A DNA stretch of 64,000 bases from Pelagibacteraceae bacterium AG-325-J13 (GTDB lineage: Bacteria > Pseudomonadota > Alphaproteobacteria > Pelagibacterales > Pelagibacteraceae). Location of the stretch: NCBI GenBank assembly GCA_003282835.1, contig QBYL01000001.1, forward strand, positions 62,001 to 126,000, given 5' to 3'. Position numbers and translations under genes: made by a program. Below, one piece after another: positions 45,363-53,440 of the stretch. Within the stretch, counting starts at the first letter, position 1. Every line of letters begins with the position of its first letter. The notes under the pieces were generated by a model. That model was not told where the DNA came from. It did no database searches and saw only the letters and a list, made by a program, of their open reading frames with translations.

Positions 45363-46124
45363 TTAATTTTGTGAAAATTGGTTTCCAAAATAATGCTCAA
45401 TTGCTTTTGAAGATTTGAGTATTTCTCTAGATGTTCCCTCTGCAATTACAGTCTGTTCTCCAAGGACATAGCTTCTGTCGGTTATATCAAATAAATTTTT
45501 AACATTATGGTCTGTAACTAAGATAGCAGTACCACTAGACTGAATTTTTAAAATATACTTTTGAATATCTTGAATGACTAAAGGATCAAGTGCCGCTAAA
45601 GGTTCGTCAAGTAAAACAATTTTAGGTTTATTAATCATTACTCTAGCCATCATTAGTCTTCTTATTTCTCCTCCAGATAAAACAGAAGCATTTAAACTTC
45701 TTAAGTGCTGTAGATTGAATTCGTCTAACAATTTTTCAGTTATTGCTTTCTGGTTTTCAGCACTTTTAATACTTATTTGAGCAATTCCAAGTATGTTGTC
45801 GTAAACACTCATGTTGAAAACACTTCTTTGTTGAGGAAGGTATCCCAGCCCTTCTTTAGATCTAAGGTGAATTGGTATTTGTTCAATAGATTTATTATTT
45901 AAATAAATTTTCCCTCCCTCTGGGTTTTGTTCACCGATACACATAGAAAAAAGAGTGGTTTTACCACAACCGTTAGGACCCAGGACACCCACACATTCAC
46001 CTGGATAAACTTTTAAAGAGAGTTTTTTTAGAATAGGTCTACCATCGAAAGATTTGCTGATATCTTTAACTTCGAATATAGGTCTATCTTTTTTAAATTT
46101 TAATATTCTAAAACCTTTTTTCAT
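45363..46124 (-). CDS. lptB: LPS export ABC transporter ATPase
   Basis: A 253-residue ATPase that powers extraction of lipopolysaccharide from the inner membrane with LptFG. Walker A is GPNGCGKTTLF near residue 44, the signature LSGGEIRRLMMAR, and Walker B VLLDEPLAALDP. VTDHNVKNL holds the switch histidine. It overlaps lptC by 4 bases. Typical loci have lptA between lptC and lptB; here there is none. Confidence 0.94.
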   Translation of the reverse strand: MKKGFRILKFKKDRPIFEVKDISKSFDGRPILKKLSLKVYPGECVGVLGPNGCGKTTLFSMCIGEQNPEGGKIYLNNKSIEQIPIHLRSKEGLGYLPQQRSVFNMSVYDNILGIAQISIKSAENQKAITEKLLDEFNLQHLRSLNASVLSGGEIRRLMMARVMINKPKIVLLDEPLAALDPLVIQDIQKYILKIQSSGTAILVTDHNVKNLFDITDRSYVLGEQTVIAEGTSREILKSSKAIEHYFGNQFSQN

Positions 46125-46717
46125 TTTAAATTCACATTAGCATCTATATTGCCATTATTAAAAGAGGTAATATCTAATTTTTTTTTCGTAATATCAAATA
46201 ATAATTTATCAGCACTTAAATTTCCTCTTTCGTCATTGATTTTAACATTTTTGTAAATACTTAAATAACTTTTTGAATTAGAGTAATCTGCTTTTTCAGC
46301 AAAAAGTTGACTTTTTAGATAATTGGCTTTCACGTTTTGTTCAAAATTCATATCTAATGATTTATTATTATATACTCCTTTATCAGAACTAACATATAAT
46401 ACTGTATCATCCTTAAAATAAAAAGTTGCATTTACATCTGTCATATAAATTATTTCAGGTTTTAACTCATCTAAATATGCTTCTTTTGATTTAAGCAAGT
46501 ATCTGTTTCCATTCATATCTAAACCCGTATATTCAATATTAAAGAAAACATCTGTGTTTTCTGTTTTATCTTCTTTAATATTCTTTTTTGTTGATTGTGA
46601 AACTAGCTTTGCCTCATCACTCGATTTATTGCCGTAATAAACAAAATAAATAATCAAAACACCAACAATTAATAATGTAAGCTGTATAAATCTTAATCTT
46701 TTTTTTCTTTCAATCAT
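46121..46717 (-). CDS. lptC: LPS export protein LptC
   Basis: A 198-residue bitopic protein. A membrane helix covers about 8-27, followed by a periplasmic beta-jellyroll of the LptC family (YTGLDMNGNRYLLKSKEAY, VYNNKSLDMNFEQNVKAN). It bridges LptBFG to the periplasmic LptA. It overlaps kdsD by 4 bases and lptB by 4 bases. No LptA-like second protein is encoded next to it. Confidence 0.87.
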   Translation of the reverse strand: MIERKKRLRFIQLTLLIVGVLIIYFVYYGNKSSDEAKLVSQSTKKNIKEDKTENTDVFFNIEYTGLDMNGNRYLLKSKEAYLDELKPEIIYMTDVNATFYFKDDTVLYVSSDKGVYNNKSLDMNFEQNVKANYLKSQLFAEKADYSNSKSYLSIYKNVKINDERGNLSADKLLFDITKKKLDITSFNNGNIDANVNLK

Positions 46718-47694
46718 CTTAACCCATATTTTAAAAGAGAATGAATGTGGATTATGCCTTTGAGTTTTATTTTATTTTTCTTTTTAGACTGAGCGCTAGA
46801 AGATACTAATAAACTTGTAATTTTTTTTTCATTCATAATTGCTAAAGCTTTTGTTGCGGGCATATTTTCACTGACAACTAAGGGTCTTTTAGTCATAAAT
46901 TTTTGAAGAGGAGTTTTTTTTGAAATTGTCTTAATTCCCCTTCTTAAATCACCGTCTGTAACTATTCCGTGAATGTATTTATTTTGTAATACAACTATTA
47001 ATCCTAAATTTTTTTTATTCATTATCTTAAGTGCTTCGCTTAAATTTTTCTTACAATTAATTACTGGCAATTTATTTCCTGTCACCATTATATCTTTAGC
47101 TAATAATAAAGACCCACCAATATTTCCGCCTGGATGAAGGACCTTAAATCTTTCTTTTGAAAATTTTCTCTTTGAGGTAACTGTTGTAGCAAGACAATCG
47201 CCTAACAATAAAGTTATTGAAGTACTCGAAGTTGGTACCATGCCTGTAACATCTGACTCTTTTACTTTCGGCAATAAAATTTTAATATCACTAGCTTTCA
47301 GAAGTAGACTATCTTGTTTTGAAGCTACTCCAATTATCTTTATTCTAAAACGATTTGCATATTTAAGCATATTAGTTAGTTCAGAAGTATTTCCAGAATA
47401 AGAAAAAATTAATAAGATATCTTTTTTTTCAATTTGACCCATGTCTCCGTGCAGAGCTTGTGCGGGGTCACAAAAAAAACTTGGTATACCAACACTTGAA
47501 AAAGTAGCACTAATTTTTCTGGCAATTAAACCAGATTTTCCGATACCAGCTAAAATTACTTTACCTTTACAATTTAAAATTAAATCTACAGCTTTGATGA
47601 AGGAATTATTAAAAACTTTCTTAATTTTTTTTAGTTCATTAATCTGAAGACTCGCGGCTTTTTTTGCTAAATGTAAATAATTTTTTTTGTTCAT
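46714..47694 (-). CDS. kdsD: Arabinose-5-phosphate isomerase (KdsD/KpsF)
   Basis: A 326-residue isomerase converting ribulose-5-phosphate to arabinose-5-phosphate, the first step to KDO. The SIS domain (30-190) has AGIGKSGLIARKIS and FSYSGNTSELTNM; two CBS domains (200-320) follow. The operon with lptC and lptB and the kdsB at 56162 support a KDO/LPS role. It shares its first base with the last base of rnd. Confidence 0.93.
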   Translation of the reverse strand: MNKKNYLHLAKKAASLQINELKKIKKVFNNSFIKAVDLILNCKGKVILAGIGKSGLIARKISATFSSVGIPSFFCDPAQALHGDMGQIEKKDILLIFSYSGNTSELTNMLKYANRFRIKIIGVASKQDSLLLKASDIKILLPKVKESDVTGMVPTSSTSITLLLGDCLATTVTSKRKFSKERFKVLHPGGNIGGSLLLAKDIMVTGNKLPVINCKKNLSEALKIMNKKNLGLIVVLQNKYIHGIVTDGDLRRGIKTISKKTPLQKFMTKRPLVVSENMPATKALAIMNEKKITSLLVSSSAQSKKKNKIKLKGIIHIHSLLKYGLR

Positions 47695-48317
47695 TAATGT
47701 TCAAATATATCAAATTTAAAACCACTTTGGTCTAGTTCAACTCTTGCGTCTAAAAAGGTCAAACATTTTTTATACAACTCAAGTCTATTTTCACGAATTA
47801 ACATTTTTTCTAATTCAGACTTTATTTTATGTAAATAAACTACATCATTAGCAGCATACTCTAATTGTTTATCAGATAAATCAGTTATATCTTTATTCCA
47901 GTCACTGCTACCCTGACGTTTATCAATATTTTTATTACAAAATTCTTGAACTAAATTTTTAAGACCATGAGCATCAGTGTAAGTCCTTACTATCTTAGAA
48001 GCTATTTTTGTATCAAAAATATTTTTCATTTTACACTTTAAAAAATATTCTAATGCATTTTTATCAAATCTAAGAAAGTGTCCAATTTTTAAAATTTTAT
48101 CATTTTCGAGGATAGATACTAAATTTGGAGCATTATAATTTTTTTTATTTGGTTGAACAATATAGACATTTCCTTTTTCGTCACAAATTTGAATTAAACT
48201 GAGTTTGTCTCTTTCAGGTATCTGTAATCCAGTAGCTTCTGTGTCAATTGCGATACTTTTTTTTAATGAACTTGCTATATCTGAAGTTATGTCCTCTTTA
48301 ATCTTAATTATTTTCAT
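47694..48317 (-). CDS. Ribonuclease D-like 3'-5' exonuclease
   Basis: A 207-residue DEDD exonuclease. AIDTEATGL carries motif I, IGHFLRFDKNAL motif II, and YAANDVVYLHKI motif III, with the tyrosine. It is a single exonuclease domain without the HRDC repeats of E. coli RNase D. I prefer the ATG at 48317 over 48359, because the longer version would run into the divergent NDUFA9-like gene. It would trim RNA 3' ends. Confidence 0.87.
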   Translation of the reverse strand: MKIIKIKEDITSDIASSLKKSIAIDTEATGLQIPERDKLSLIQICDEKGNVYIVQPNKKNYNAPNLVSILENDKILKIGHFLRFDKNALEYFLKCKMKNIFDTKIASKIVRTYTDAHGLKNLVQEFCNKNIDKRQGSSDWNKDITDLSDKQLEYAANDVVYLHKIKSELEKMLIRENRLELYKKCLTFLDARVELDQSGFKFDIFEH

Positions 48318-48337
48318 ATATAAGTTTACTAAATACC

Positions 48338-49282
48338 ATGAAAAATCGAATTTGCACAATTTTAGGTGGTGGTGGTTTTATAGGAAGATATCTTGTTCGA
48401 AATTTGTCCAAGAAAAACTATAGATGTATCATTTCTACGAGAAATACTTTTCAAAAAGGGTATCTAAAGACCCAAGCTACTCCAGGCTCTATAGAATTGA
48501 TAAAATGGAACTCTAATAATTTTGATGAATTGAAAGAATCAATCAAAAATTCAGACGTAGTGATTAATCTCATAGGAATTCTTTACGAGACAAGGAGACA
48601 AAAGTTTATGAAAATCCATAGAGATATACCTGAAGCAGTTTCAAAAATATGTGCACAGTCAGATGTAAAAAAATTCATTCAAGTAAGTGCAATAGGAGCT
48701 AGTGAAAATTCAAAATCTTTATATCAAAGATCTAAATTCCAAGGAGAGATAAAAGCTCTTACAAATTTTAAAAACACAACAATTATCAGACCAAGTGTTG
48801 TTTGTGGAACAGAGGATAATTTTACGAACTTGTTTTCAAAATTAAGTATTTTACCCGTGATTCCAGTTGTTGGAATTAATTATAAGTTTCAACCTATACT
48901 AGTTACAGATGTTGTTGATGCAATAATAAAAGCCATTGAAGCAAAAGATAATCATGGAAAAATTTATGAAATAGGCGGGCCAAAGATAATTAGTTTTGGA
49001 GACATGGTTAAGTCAATTATGAAAACATTAAATAAAAAAAGATTTGTTGTTGAGATGCCGATGCCAATTGCTAAAATTCAAAGCAGTATATTAAGTTTAC
49101 TTCCAATCCCTCCGATTTTGACACGAGATCAATGTGAAATATTATCTGAAGCAGACAATATTGTTTCAAATAAATATTTAACGATTAAAGATCTAGATAT
49201 AAAACCTGCTGACGTAGAAGAAGCAATGAAAAAATGGCTTTGGAGATTCAGAGAAGGTGGAGAGTTTGCAAAAGTTCAATGA
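48338..49282 (+). CDS. NDUFA9-like NAD(P)-binding protein
   Basis: A 314-residue extended short-chain dehydrogenase-like protein. ILGGGGFIGRYLV is the dinucleotide-binding loop; YQRSKFQGE keeps the Y-x3-K-like core. This branch is the complex I NDUFA9/YbjT-like family found in alphaproteobacteria and mitochondria, where it binds NADPH. Its role in SAR11 complex I is unproved and no nuo genes lie here. It diverges from the rnd-like gene with 20 bases between and overlaps the SMR gene by 4. Confidence 0.83.
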   Translation: MKNRICTILGGGGFIGRYLVRNLSKKNYRCIISTRNTFQKGYLKTQATPGSIELIKWNSNNFDELKESIKNSDVVINLIGILYETRRQKFMKIHRDIPEAVSKICAQSDVKKFIQVSAIGASENSKSLYQRSKFQGEIKALTNFKNTTIIRPSVVCGTEDNFTNLFSKLSILPVIPVVGINYKFQPILVTDVVDAIIKAIEAKDNHGKIYEIGGPKIISFGDMVKSIMKTLNKKRFVVEMPMPIAKIQSSILSLLPIPPILTRDQCEILSEADNIVSNKYLTIKDLDIKPADVEEAMKKWLWRFREGGEFAKVQ

Positions 49283-49623
49283 AAAGTATTAGTTTATTAT
49301 CAGGATATATTTATTTAATCTTAGCCACATCGACCGGCATTATGGCTAATAGTTTTTTAAAAACTACTGAAGGTTTTACTAAACTTGGGCCAACTCTTTT
49401 CTGTGTGGCAAATATTATTGTTTGTATATTTTGCTTATCTAAAGCAATGAGTGTTATACCTGTGGGTTTTACATACGCAACTTACGGAGCTCTTACAATT
49501 ACAGCAGTAACTTTGTTTGGAATTTTAAAATATAATCAATTACCAAACATTTACGGTACTTTAGGTTTAGTTCTAATCATTGCAGGTGTTGTATTATTAA
49601 ATATATTTGGAAGGGTAAAATAG
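49279..49623 (+). CDS. Small multidrug resistance (SMR) transporter
   Basis: A 114-residue protein with four helices starting MKSISLLSGYIYLILATSTG at the ATG 49279, which overlaps the upstream stop (ATGA). LPNIYGTLGLVLIIAGVVLLN is the fourth helix. Many SMR members carry a conserved glutamate in helix 1 (A-x-x-x-E); here the matching segment is LILATSTGIMAN with no glutamate, so drug transport is doubtful. A longer frame beginning at 49234 would lie inside the upstream gene. Confidence 0.75.
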   Translation: MKSISLLSGYIYLILATSTGIMANSFLKTTEGFTKLGPTLFCVANIIVCIFCLSKAMSVIPVGFTYATYGALTITAVTLFGILKYNQLPNIYGTLGLVLIIAGVVLLNIFGRVK

Positions 49624-49625
49624 AA

Positions 49626-49856
49626 ATGATGACAATAGTATTTTTATCTTTGGCAGTAATTATTGCTATCGTAGTAATCTTAGTTTCAGCAAAACATATC
49701 AAAAAAGGATTTGAAGCTAGAGGTGAAGTAAAAGAGCAACAAAGAAATGAAAATGTTAGTCAAGAAGATGAGGAGATTTTAGATAAGTTGAAAGATAAAA
49801 ATTTATCTCCTGAAGATCTCAAAAAAATTTATGAAGATCTCCAGAAGAAAAAATAG
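49626..49856 (+). CDS. Small bitopic membrane protein of unknown function
   Basis: A 76-residue protein with one membrane helix (residues 3-21, FLSLAVIIAIVVILVSA) and a charged cytoplasmic tail (about 25-76) rich in E, K and D, probably helical. It lies 2 bases after the SMR gene, so it is in the same operon. No family is recognised. It ends 9 bases before the convergent PiT-like gene. Confidence 0.7.
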   Translation: MMTIVFLSLAVIIAIVVILVSAKHIKKGFEARGEVKEQQRNENVSQEDEEILDKLKDKNLSPEDLKKIYEDLQKKK

Positions 49857-49865
49857 TCTTGATGA

Positions 49866-50834
49866 TTAATATAATCCCTTAGGAATTATAAAGTAGTGAA
49901 TGGCTAGCACTATCGCTACCGAAACACTTAAACCAAATATCATTTTCACAAAGTCTTTTCCAATAAGTGGAAACACATATTTAAATTTATAGTCTTTATT
50001 CATGGTAGAAATTGCCAGTTCTCTTCCACACAACAATCCAACAAATACCCATGTTGTTGACATTGGAAGATCATTCAGTTCTTTAAAGTAAAAAAGAACA
50101 GCAGCGTATATTACGTTAATAATAGTAGCTGAACGAGCATATCTGGTCCCAGTTTTTTCCAAGACCACTTTTTGTATTGGACCACCTTTAATGTAAAAGA
50201 TGTAAAAAAGAAGAGCGGTAAAATATGTTAATACAATTAAAAGTAATGATAAATCTAATTGTCTAGGTAAGTACACAGCAATGTTTGCAACATCATGTGA
50301 TAACCAAACCCACCATAACCAACCTGATGATACCCAAACTGCATTACGCCAAAATGCAATCCATGTTTCACCTTTAACTTCATCTAATTTCTCATTAATA
50401 AATTTAGAAACCGCTATCCAACTGATGTAAGCAACTGTTGCTGCTATACCATAACCCACTATACTTTTTACAAGCATTTTCTCTAAAACTATTGTTGAGG
50501 CAAATGCAGATAAAACTAAAAAAGTTGTAGATACTGGAATACCAATTCTTGTAAGTAATAATAGAATTGCTGGAGCGACCGCGTGGTACCATTGAATTTC
50601 TTGGAAAGGTATTCTTGTTAATCTTCCGTAAGAAATATCTCCGTCATAACTGTACCAACCCCAAGTTATCGCAAAAATCATTACTAGAGAGGCAGCACTT
50701 GCTAATGTGTACCATTTGAACCATTTTTGCTTTGAAGCAATAAATGTTCCGAGTGTTTGTATAGAGTCGTTAGCGATTACACTGTAACCTGCTAACCCGA
50801 ACCCTATAATCGTGTATATTAAAGTAAGTTCCAT
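49866..50834 (-). CDS. PiT-like phosphate permease family protein
   Basis: A 322-residue protein with about nine membrane helices. Two inverted-repeat signatures of the phosphate transporter (PiT) fold are present: GYSVIANDSIQTLGTF with IGIPVSTTFLV in the first half, and HDVANIAVYLP with PMSTTWVF in the second. It is shorter than E. coli Pit (499 residues) because the long middle loop is missing. Inorganic phosphate is the natural guess; sulfate or another anion is possible. No regulator or PhoU gene is adjacent. Confidence 0.65.
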   Translation of the reverse strand: MELTLIYTIIGFGLAGYSVIANDSIQTLGTFIASKQKWFKWYTLASAASLVMIFAITWGWYSYDGDISYGRLTRIPFQEIQWYHAVAPAILLLLTRIGIPVSTTFLVLSAFASTIVLEKMLVKSIVGYGIAATVAYISWIAVSKFINEKLDEVKGETWIAFWRNAVWVSSGWLWWVWLSHDVANIAVYLPRQLDLSLLLIVLTYFTALLFYIFYIKGGPIQKVVLEKTGTRYARSATIINVIYAAVLFYFKELNDLPMSTTWVFVGLLCGRELAISTMNKDYKFKYVFPLIGKDFVKMIFGLSVSVAIVLAIHYFIIPKGLY

Positions 50835-51103
50835 TTTATTTCCTTTTTGTCATTTTTATATTGTTATTCTTGACATCCGAATCGTCATTCTTAATGAAAG
50901 TTTTAAATGATGTTAAAAATTAATCTACTAAAGAATTTATTTTTATTTTTTTTTGTTTGGGGCTTGGATTGTTTATCAAAATTTTTTGAGTTTATGCAAA
51001 CTAATTAACTGTTGGTAAACTAATTTATTCTATAAATTTGATAACATTATATTTCAAAAACTTAAGTAAAAAAAAGGTAGTTTCACACGTGCATTTCACG
51101 GGA
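50835..51103. other. 269-base spacer between permease and aquaporin genes
   Basis: AT-rich spacer with the PiT-like promoter on the minus strand. A plus-strand TTGACA is at 50870-50875 without a good -10. A 33-codon frame (50907-51008) encodes a hydrophobic peptide (LLKNLFLFFFVWGLDCL) without a clear ribosome site; I do not call it a gene. Two TTTCAC copies 13 bases apart flank the CACGTG at 51086-51091 near the aquaporin stop. No terminator or RNA gene is clear. Confidence 0.4.
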
Positions 51104-51754
51104 TTATTTTTTGAAAAAAATTTTCTGAATTATAAATAAAGCTAATAAGGCACCGAGTATTTCTGCAAAAATATAAGTAGGTGTGTTTAAATAATTAATA
51201 CCTGTAAATGTATCAGTAAAAGTTCTTGCTAATGCAACCGCAGGGTTAACAAAAGAAGTTGATGAAGTAAACCAGTACCCAGCAGTAATATAAGTTGCAA
51301 CGGATGCAGCCACTGCAACAGTACCATTCTTAAGCGAACCAAATATTATAAAAATCAAACCAAAAGTAGCTATAAGTTCGGCAATAAAAATATTTATCCC
51401 TGGCCTTGCTTTTCTTGATAACTCTATAAGGGGTAAATCAAACATAAAATTTGCAAGCATTACTCCTAATAAGCAACCTAAAATTTGTGCACTTATATAG
51501 GTAACTATTAAATCTTTTTTAATTTTTTTTGTAAAATACATTGCCATTGTGACCACAGGATTAAAATGAGCACCTGAAATATTAGCAATTGAACTAATTA
51601 AAACAAATAAACCCGCTCCAGTAGCCAGTGTATTTGCTAATAACATGACTGCAAAGTCCCTAGTTAAATTCTGAGCCATTATCCCAGAACCAACAATGAC
51701 CATGACTAAAAAGGCACTACCTATAAATTCACCTATAAATATTTTATTTTTCAT
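51104..51754 (-). CDS. Aquaporin/MIP-family channel
   Basis: A 216-residue channel with six helices and the two half-helix boxes: SGAHFNPVVTMA (NPV in place of NPA) and TSSTSFVNPAVALAR. The first box having valine is seen in some aquaporins and arsenite-permeable AqpS-like proteins. Water, glycerol or metalloid transport cannot be separated here. Its start overlaps the small membrane gene upstream by one base. Confidence 0.85.
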   Translation of the reverse strand: MKNKIFIGEFIGSAFLVMVIVGSGIMAQNLTRDFAVMLLANTLATGAGLFVLISSIANISGAHFNPVVTMAMYFTKKIKKDLIVTYISAQILGCLLGVMLANFMFDLPLIELSRKARPGINIFIAELIATFGLIFIIFGSLKNGTVAVAASVATYITAGYWFTSSTSFVNPAVALARTFTDTFTGINYLNTPTYIFAEILGALLALFIIQKIFFKK

Positions 51755-51978
51755 TAAAATAGCAATTGATAAAATCCAACCATAAATAAAGGTATCTGTA
51801 ATCCAAAGTTTGTAAGAATTGCTTTATCCTTTGATAAAAAACCAGCTATCGTCCAACCTACAACTCCAGCACCATGAAACATGATATTAATTGGATACAT
51901 ATTTAAGTTAGTTAATAAGATACCTGTTAAGACTAAAAAAGTGCTTAGCCATTTAAGGTATTTTTTAACAAATTCCAT
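51754..51978 (-). CDS. Small membrane protein, two or three helices
   Basis: A 74-residue protein with hydrophobic segments at about 8-25, 34-48 and 56-73 (LSTFLVLTGILLTNLNMYP). No family is recognised. It lies 11 bases after gcrA and overlaps the aquaporin gene by one base (the row gcrA, this gene, aquaporin). Confidence 0.65.
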   Translation of the reverse strand: MEFVKKYLKWLSTFLVLTGILLTNLNMYPINIMFHGAGVVGWTIAGFLSKDKAILTNFGLQIPLFMVGFYQLLF

Positions 51979-51989
51979 TTAATAAGATT

Positions 51990-52484
51990 TTAGCCTGCTG
52001 ATTTAACTTTTTTCTCGATAAATTCTGGAATTTCATCTCCCAGATCATCTTCTTTTTGGTTCTTAGGTTGAAAAGCGTACAGCACATGTAGTTTACAGTA
52101 GGGGAATTCACCCTCAGGTTTTCTTCCACAGAAATAAAATTTTTCTTCATTGGGATGTCCAATAGGCCATTTACATGTTTCTTCAGTTAATTCTTCCAAC
52201 GATTTAGGATTTTCTGGTTCAAAATTTTTATCCAGCAAAATTGATTGAAATTTTGCTTTTCTAGACAAAGGTGCCGTAGAACGTCTTATAACTTGTTTAT
52301 GTTCCTTAGTTTTAGAACCACTAGAATGCTTAGATGGCGCTCTTGCTTCTAAATTTAATCTGTGAGCTTTTCCAATAACAGCGTTTCGAGTAGTATCCCC
52401 CAATTTCTCCGCTATTTGACTTGCTGTATGGCCTTTAGTCCAAAGTTCTTTTAATTTTTCAACTTTCTCGCTAGTCCAACTCAT
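51990..52484 (-). CDS. gcrA: GcrA cell-cycle regulator
   Basis: A 164-residue GcrA family protein. The N-terminal DNA-binding domain MSWTSEKVEKLKELWTKGHT, then SQIAEKLGDTTRNAVIGKAH, is the family signature. The C-terminal part has TCKWPIGHP, YFCGRKP and YCKLHVLYAF, the sigma-70-contacting end of the family. In Caulobacter GcrA binds CcrM-methylated GANTC promoters and the housekeeping sigma factor. It lies next to argD-argF as in rhizobia. Starts diverge from the ABC-2 gene by 138 bases. Confidence 0.93.
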   Translation of the reverse strand: MSWTSEKVEKLKELWTKGHTASQIAEKLGDTTRNAVIGKAHRLNLEARAPSKHSSGSKTKEHKQVIRRSTAPLSRKAKFQSILLDKNFEPENPKSLEELTEETCKWPIGHPNEEKFYFCGRKPEGEFPYCKLHVLYAFQPKNQKEDDLGDEIPEFIEKKVKSAG

Positions 52485-52622
52485 TCTATAGTTTTTCTAT
52501 ATTTAGTGTTATATAAAAAAACTAAAACATAATGTTGTTATTTGAAACATTAAAACGAATTTAGGCTGTTAATAGCATTAGTTTTGCACAGTTTTCTTAA
52601 ATTTAGAGTTATAAGACTATCA

Positions 52623-53435
52623 ATGGTTGAAATTACAAAAAAATATAAGATTGGAAAAAGAAGGTTCGGTTTAATAAATTGGACTGGAGCTTGGACATTA
52701 TATCAAAAAGAAGTTTTAAGATTTCTTAATGTTTGGATTCAAACAATTTTTTCACCTTTAACTTCATCTCTTTTATTTTTACTAGTTTTGTCGTTAGCTA
52801 TTGGTTCTGACAGGGGTGAAGTATTAGGAGTACCGTTTATTACATTTTTAGCACCTGGTTTAATTGCCATGCAAGTTATACAACAATCTTTTTCTCACTC
52901 ATCGTCAACTTTTATGATCGGAAAGATACAAGGGAATATTGTAGATCTTTTATATGCTCCTTTATCTGCTGCAGAAGTCACACTTTCTATCTCTTTAGCG
53001 GCAGCTACAAGAAGTATAATGATAGCAATTATATCAATTATCACATTCTACTTGCTAATAGATATGCAAATACAATATTTTTTCTTACTCGCTTTGTTTA
53101 CCTTTTTGACATCATTCATTTTAGGCAATATTGGAATAATATCTGGATTATGGGCAGAAAAATTTGACCACCAGGCCACAGTAACTAATTTTATAATAGT
53201 TCCATTATCATTTTTATCAGGTACTTTTTATTCAATTGAAAGACTGCCAGATTTTTTACAGATAATAAGTAAAGTTAATCCTTTTTTTTATATGATTGAT
53301 GGTTTTAGATATTGTTTTATTGGTCAAGCAGATGGTTCTATAAAGATAGGAATAATTTATATGATTGTTCTAAGTATTTTAAGCTGGTTAGCTGCTTACA
53401 TTTTATTTAAAAAAGGTTATAAGATAAAATCTTAA
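52623..53435 (+). CDS. ABC-2 type membrane permease (no adjacent ATPase)
   Basis: A 270-residue membrane protein of the ABC-2 family with about six helices (LTSSLLFLLVLSLAIGSDRG, then PFITFLAPGLIAMQVIQQ). These proteins export polysaccharide, lipid or drugs with a separate ATPase; no ATPase gene is next to it, so the partner must be elsewhere. The ATG at 52623 is preferred over the TTG at 52584. It is followed after 5 bases by argD, probably as one operon. Confidence 0.82.
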   Translation: MVEITKKYKIGKRRFGLINWTGAWTLYQKEVLRFLNVWIQTIFSPLTSSLLFLLVLSLAIGSDRGEVLGVPFITFLAPGLIAMQVIQQSFSHSSSTFMIGKIQGNIVDLLYAPLSAAEVTLSISLAAATRSIMIAIISIITFYLLIDMQIQYFFLLALFTFLTSFILGNIGIISGLWAEKFDHQATVTNFIIVPLSFLSGTFYSIERLPDFLQIISKVNPFFYMIDGFRYCFIGQADGSIKIGIIYMIVLSILSWLAAYILFKKGYKIKS

Positions 53436-53440
53436 TAAAA

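Noticed and set aside
50835-50900. Pho box before the PiT-like gene
   Set aside because: TGTCAT-like words occur, but not with the 11-base period of a Pho box.
51965-52162. Minus-strand frame of 65 residues inside gcrA
   Set aside because: It overlaps the cysteine-rich end of gcrA in another frame and has no independent support.
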